21,358 nucleotides of DNA, from contig CAYQUV010000011.1 of assembly GCA_964421005.1 (NCBI GenBank), forward strand, positions 1 through 21,358, in the 5' to 3' direction. The notes under the pieces were generated by a model that was not told where the DNA came from, searched no databases, and saw only the letters and a program-made list of their open reading frames with translations. Shown one piece after another: positions 21,101-21,358 of this stretch; the first letter of the stretch is position 1, and every line of letters begins with the position of its first letter. Both the position numbers and the translations under genes were made by a program. The DNA comes from CAYQUV01 sp964421005. Its GTDB lineage: Bacteria; Patescibacteriota; Minisyncoccia; Minisyncoccales; CG1-02-41-26.

Positions 21101-21358
21101 CTTTGGCCAGACGTGTTCGTGGCAATGGTTAAGAGGATAAGGGAATTCAAATACGATTGATTTTGGGACATTATCTATTTTTCCTTGCCAAGTAAGTTTC
21201 CTTTTTTTCTCTGATAAAATCCATTAAGTCAAATTGCAAATTTCCTGAAAGAAAATGCATATCATAAGAATTGCTACTATAACTTGCTCCCTTGATATCA
21301 CATTTCAGTACCGCCGATTTTTCAGATTCATCTAAATCTGTCTTACAATTTTCAGCTT
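21098..21358 (-). CDS. 3' end of an unrecognised CDS, apparently frameshifted at an A7 run
   Basis: From the right edge one minus frame runs through SYSSNSYDMHFLSGNLQFDL (written without its first residues) to DFIREKK, then ends at TAA 21173-21171 after ETYLARKNR. The frame one base on, after the run of seven A (21208-21202), continues with LTWQGKIDNVPKSIVFEF, then PYPLNHCHEHVWPK, and stops at 21100-21098, where the repeat block begins. Dropping one A joins the two parts into a natural-looking protein end. A mutation, a sequencing error or slippage could explain this. I do not recognise the family; the His/Cys-rich end (HCHEHVW) hints at metal binding. Confidence 0.5.

Noticed and set aside
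21053..21175. 41-codon minus frame starting at the ATG that overlaps the TAA at 21171-21173 (MSQNQSYLNS...)
   Set aside because: It runs through the hairpin repeats, and the alternative frame ending at 21098 reads as the natural continuation of the upstream protein.

Overview
The window is AT-rich and densely packed, with almost every gene on the minus strand. It reads with the standard bacterial code, since TGA is used as a stop. Three things suggest a small-genome bacterium of the Patescibacteria (CPR), perhaps Parcubacteria-like: the VirB6-like membrane protein at the left edge, A/T-only leaders with almost no Shine-Dalgarno sequences, and a patchy set of solitary catabolic, redox and metal genes. 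This placement is an inference from gene content and style. No rRNA or ribosomal-protein gene is present to confirm it.

Left part (1-5.5 kb). A truncated VirB6/TrbL-like membrane protein is followed by ksgA. A 196-bp divergent spacer carries two perfect DnaA boxes and one near match in the same orientation. The only plus-strand gene, a LysM-M23 cell-wall hydrolase, follows. Convergent to it is a nusA-comM pair driven by a near-consensus sigma70 promoter, whose transcript should begin with a hairpin.

Middle left (5.5-9.6 kb). One apparent operon starts at a promoter near 9.55 kb. It encodes an SDR oxidoreductase, a DUF1858 CxxC protein, a family-4 uracil-DNA glycosylase, a TyrA-PheA fusion, an HD-domain protein and YraN.

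Middle (9.6-12.5 kb). An ABC-3 metal importer (ATPase plus permease, no binding protein) is translationally coupled to a MinD-type ATPase with an inserted ferredoxin domain. A terminal gene remnant and a terminator follow. The ATPase gene carries a GC-rich in-frame insertion. tRNA-Cys(GCA) with its own terminator lies just upstream.

Middle right (12.6-15.3 kb). A GC-rich island that can fold into hairpins lies here. Next is a tight ABC exporter operon that also carries a stand-alone LigD-type phosphoesterase and a DUF523/TudS-like desulfidase.

Right part (15.3-21.36 kb). A five-gene unit encodes an ADP-forming acyl-CoA synthetase, a metallo-beta-lactamase-fold protein, a small Cys-rich protein, a DtxR-like regulator with a fused FeoA domain, and FeoB. 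A 66-bp dispersed repeat sits exactly between the regulator stop and the feoB start and can supply a promoter. A relative of it, with tandem GCC-GAA-GGC hairpins, lies upstream of the acyl-CoA synthetase. The right edge holds the 3' end of an unrecognised gene that appears frameshifted in a run of seven A.

Iron, Fe-S and thiol chemistry recur through the window: FeoB/FeoA/DtxR, the ferredoxin-MinD, family-4 UDG, DUF523, DUF1858 and the Cys-rich protein. The least explained items are the repeat/promoter elements, the in-frame GC-rich insertion, the TyrA-PheA fusion with a changed TRF motif, and the ferredoxin-MinD coupled to a metal importer.
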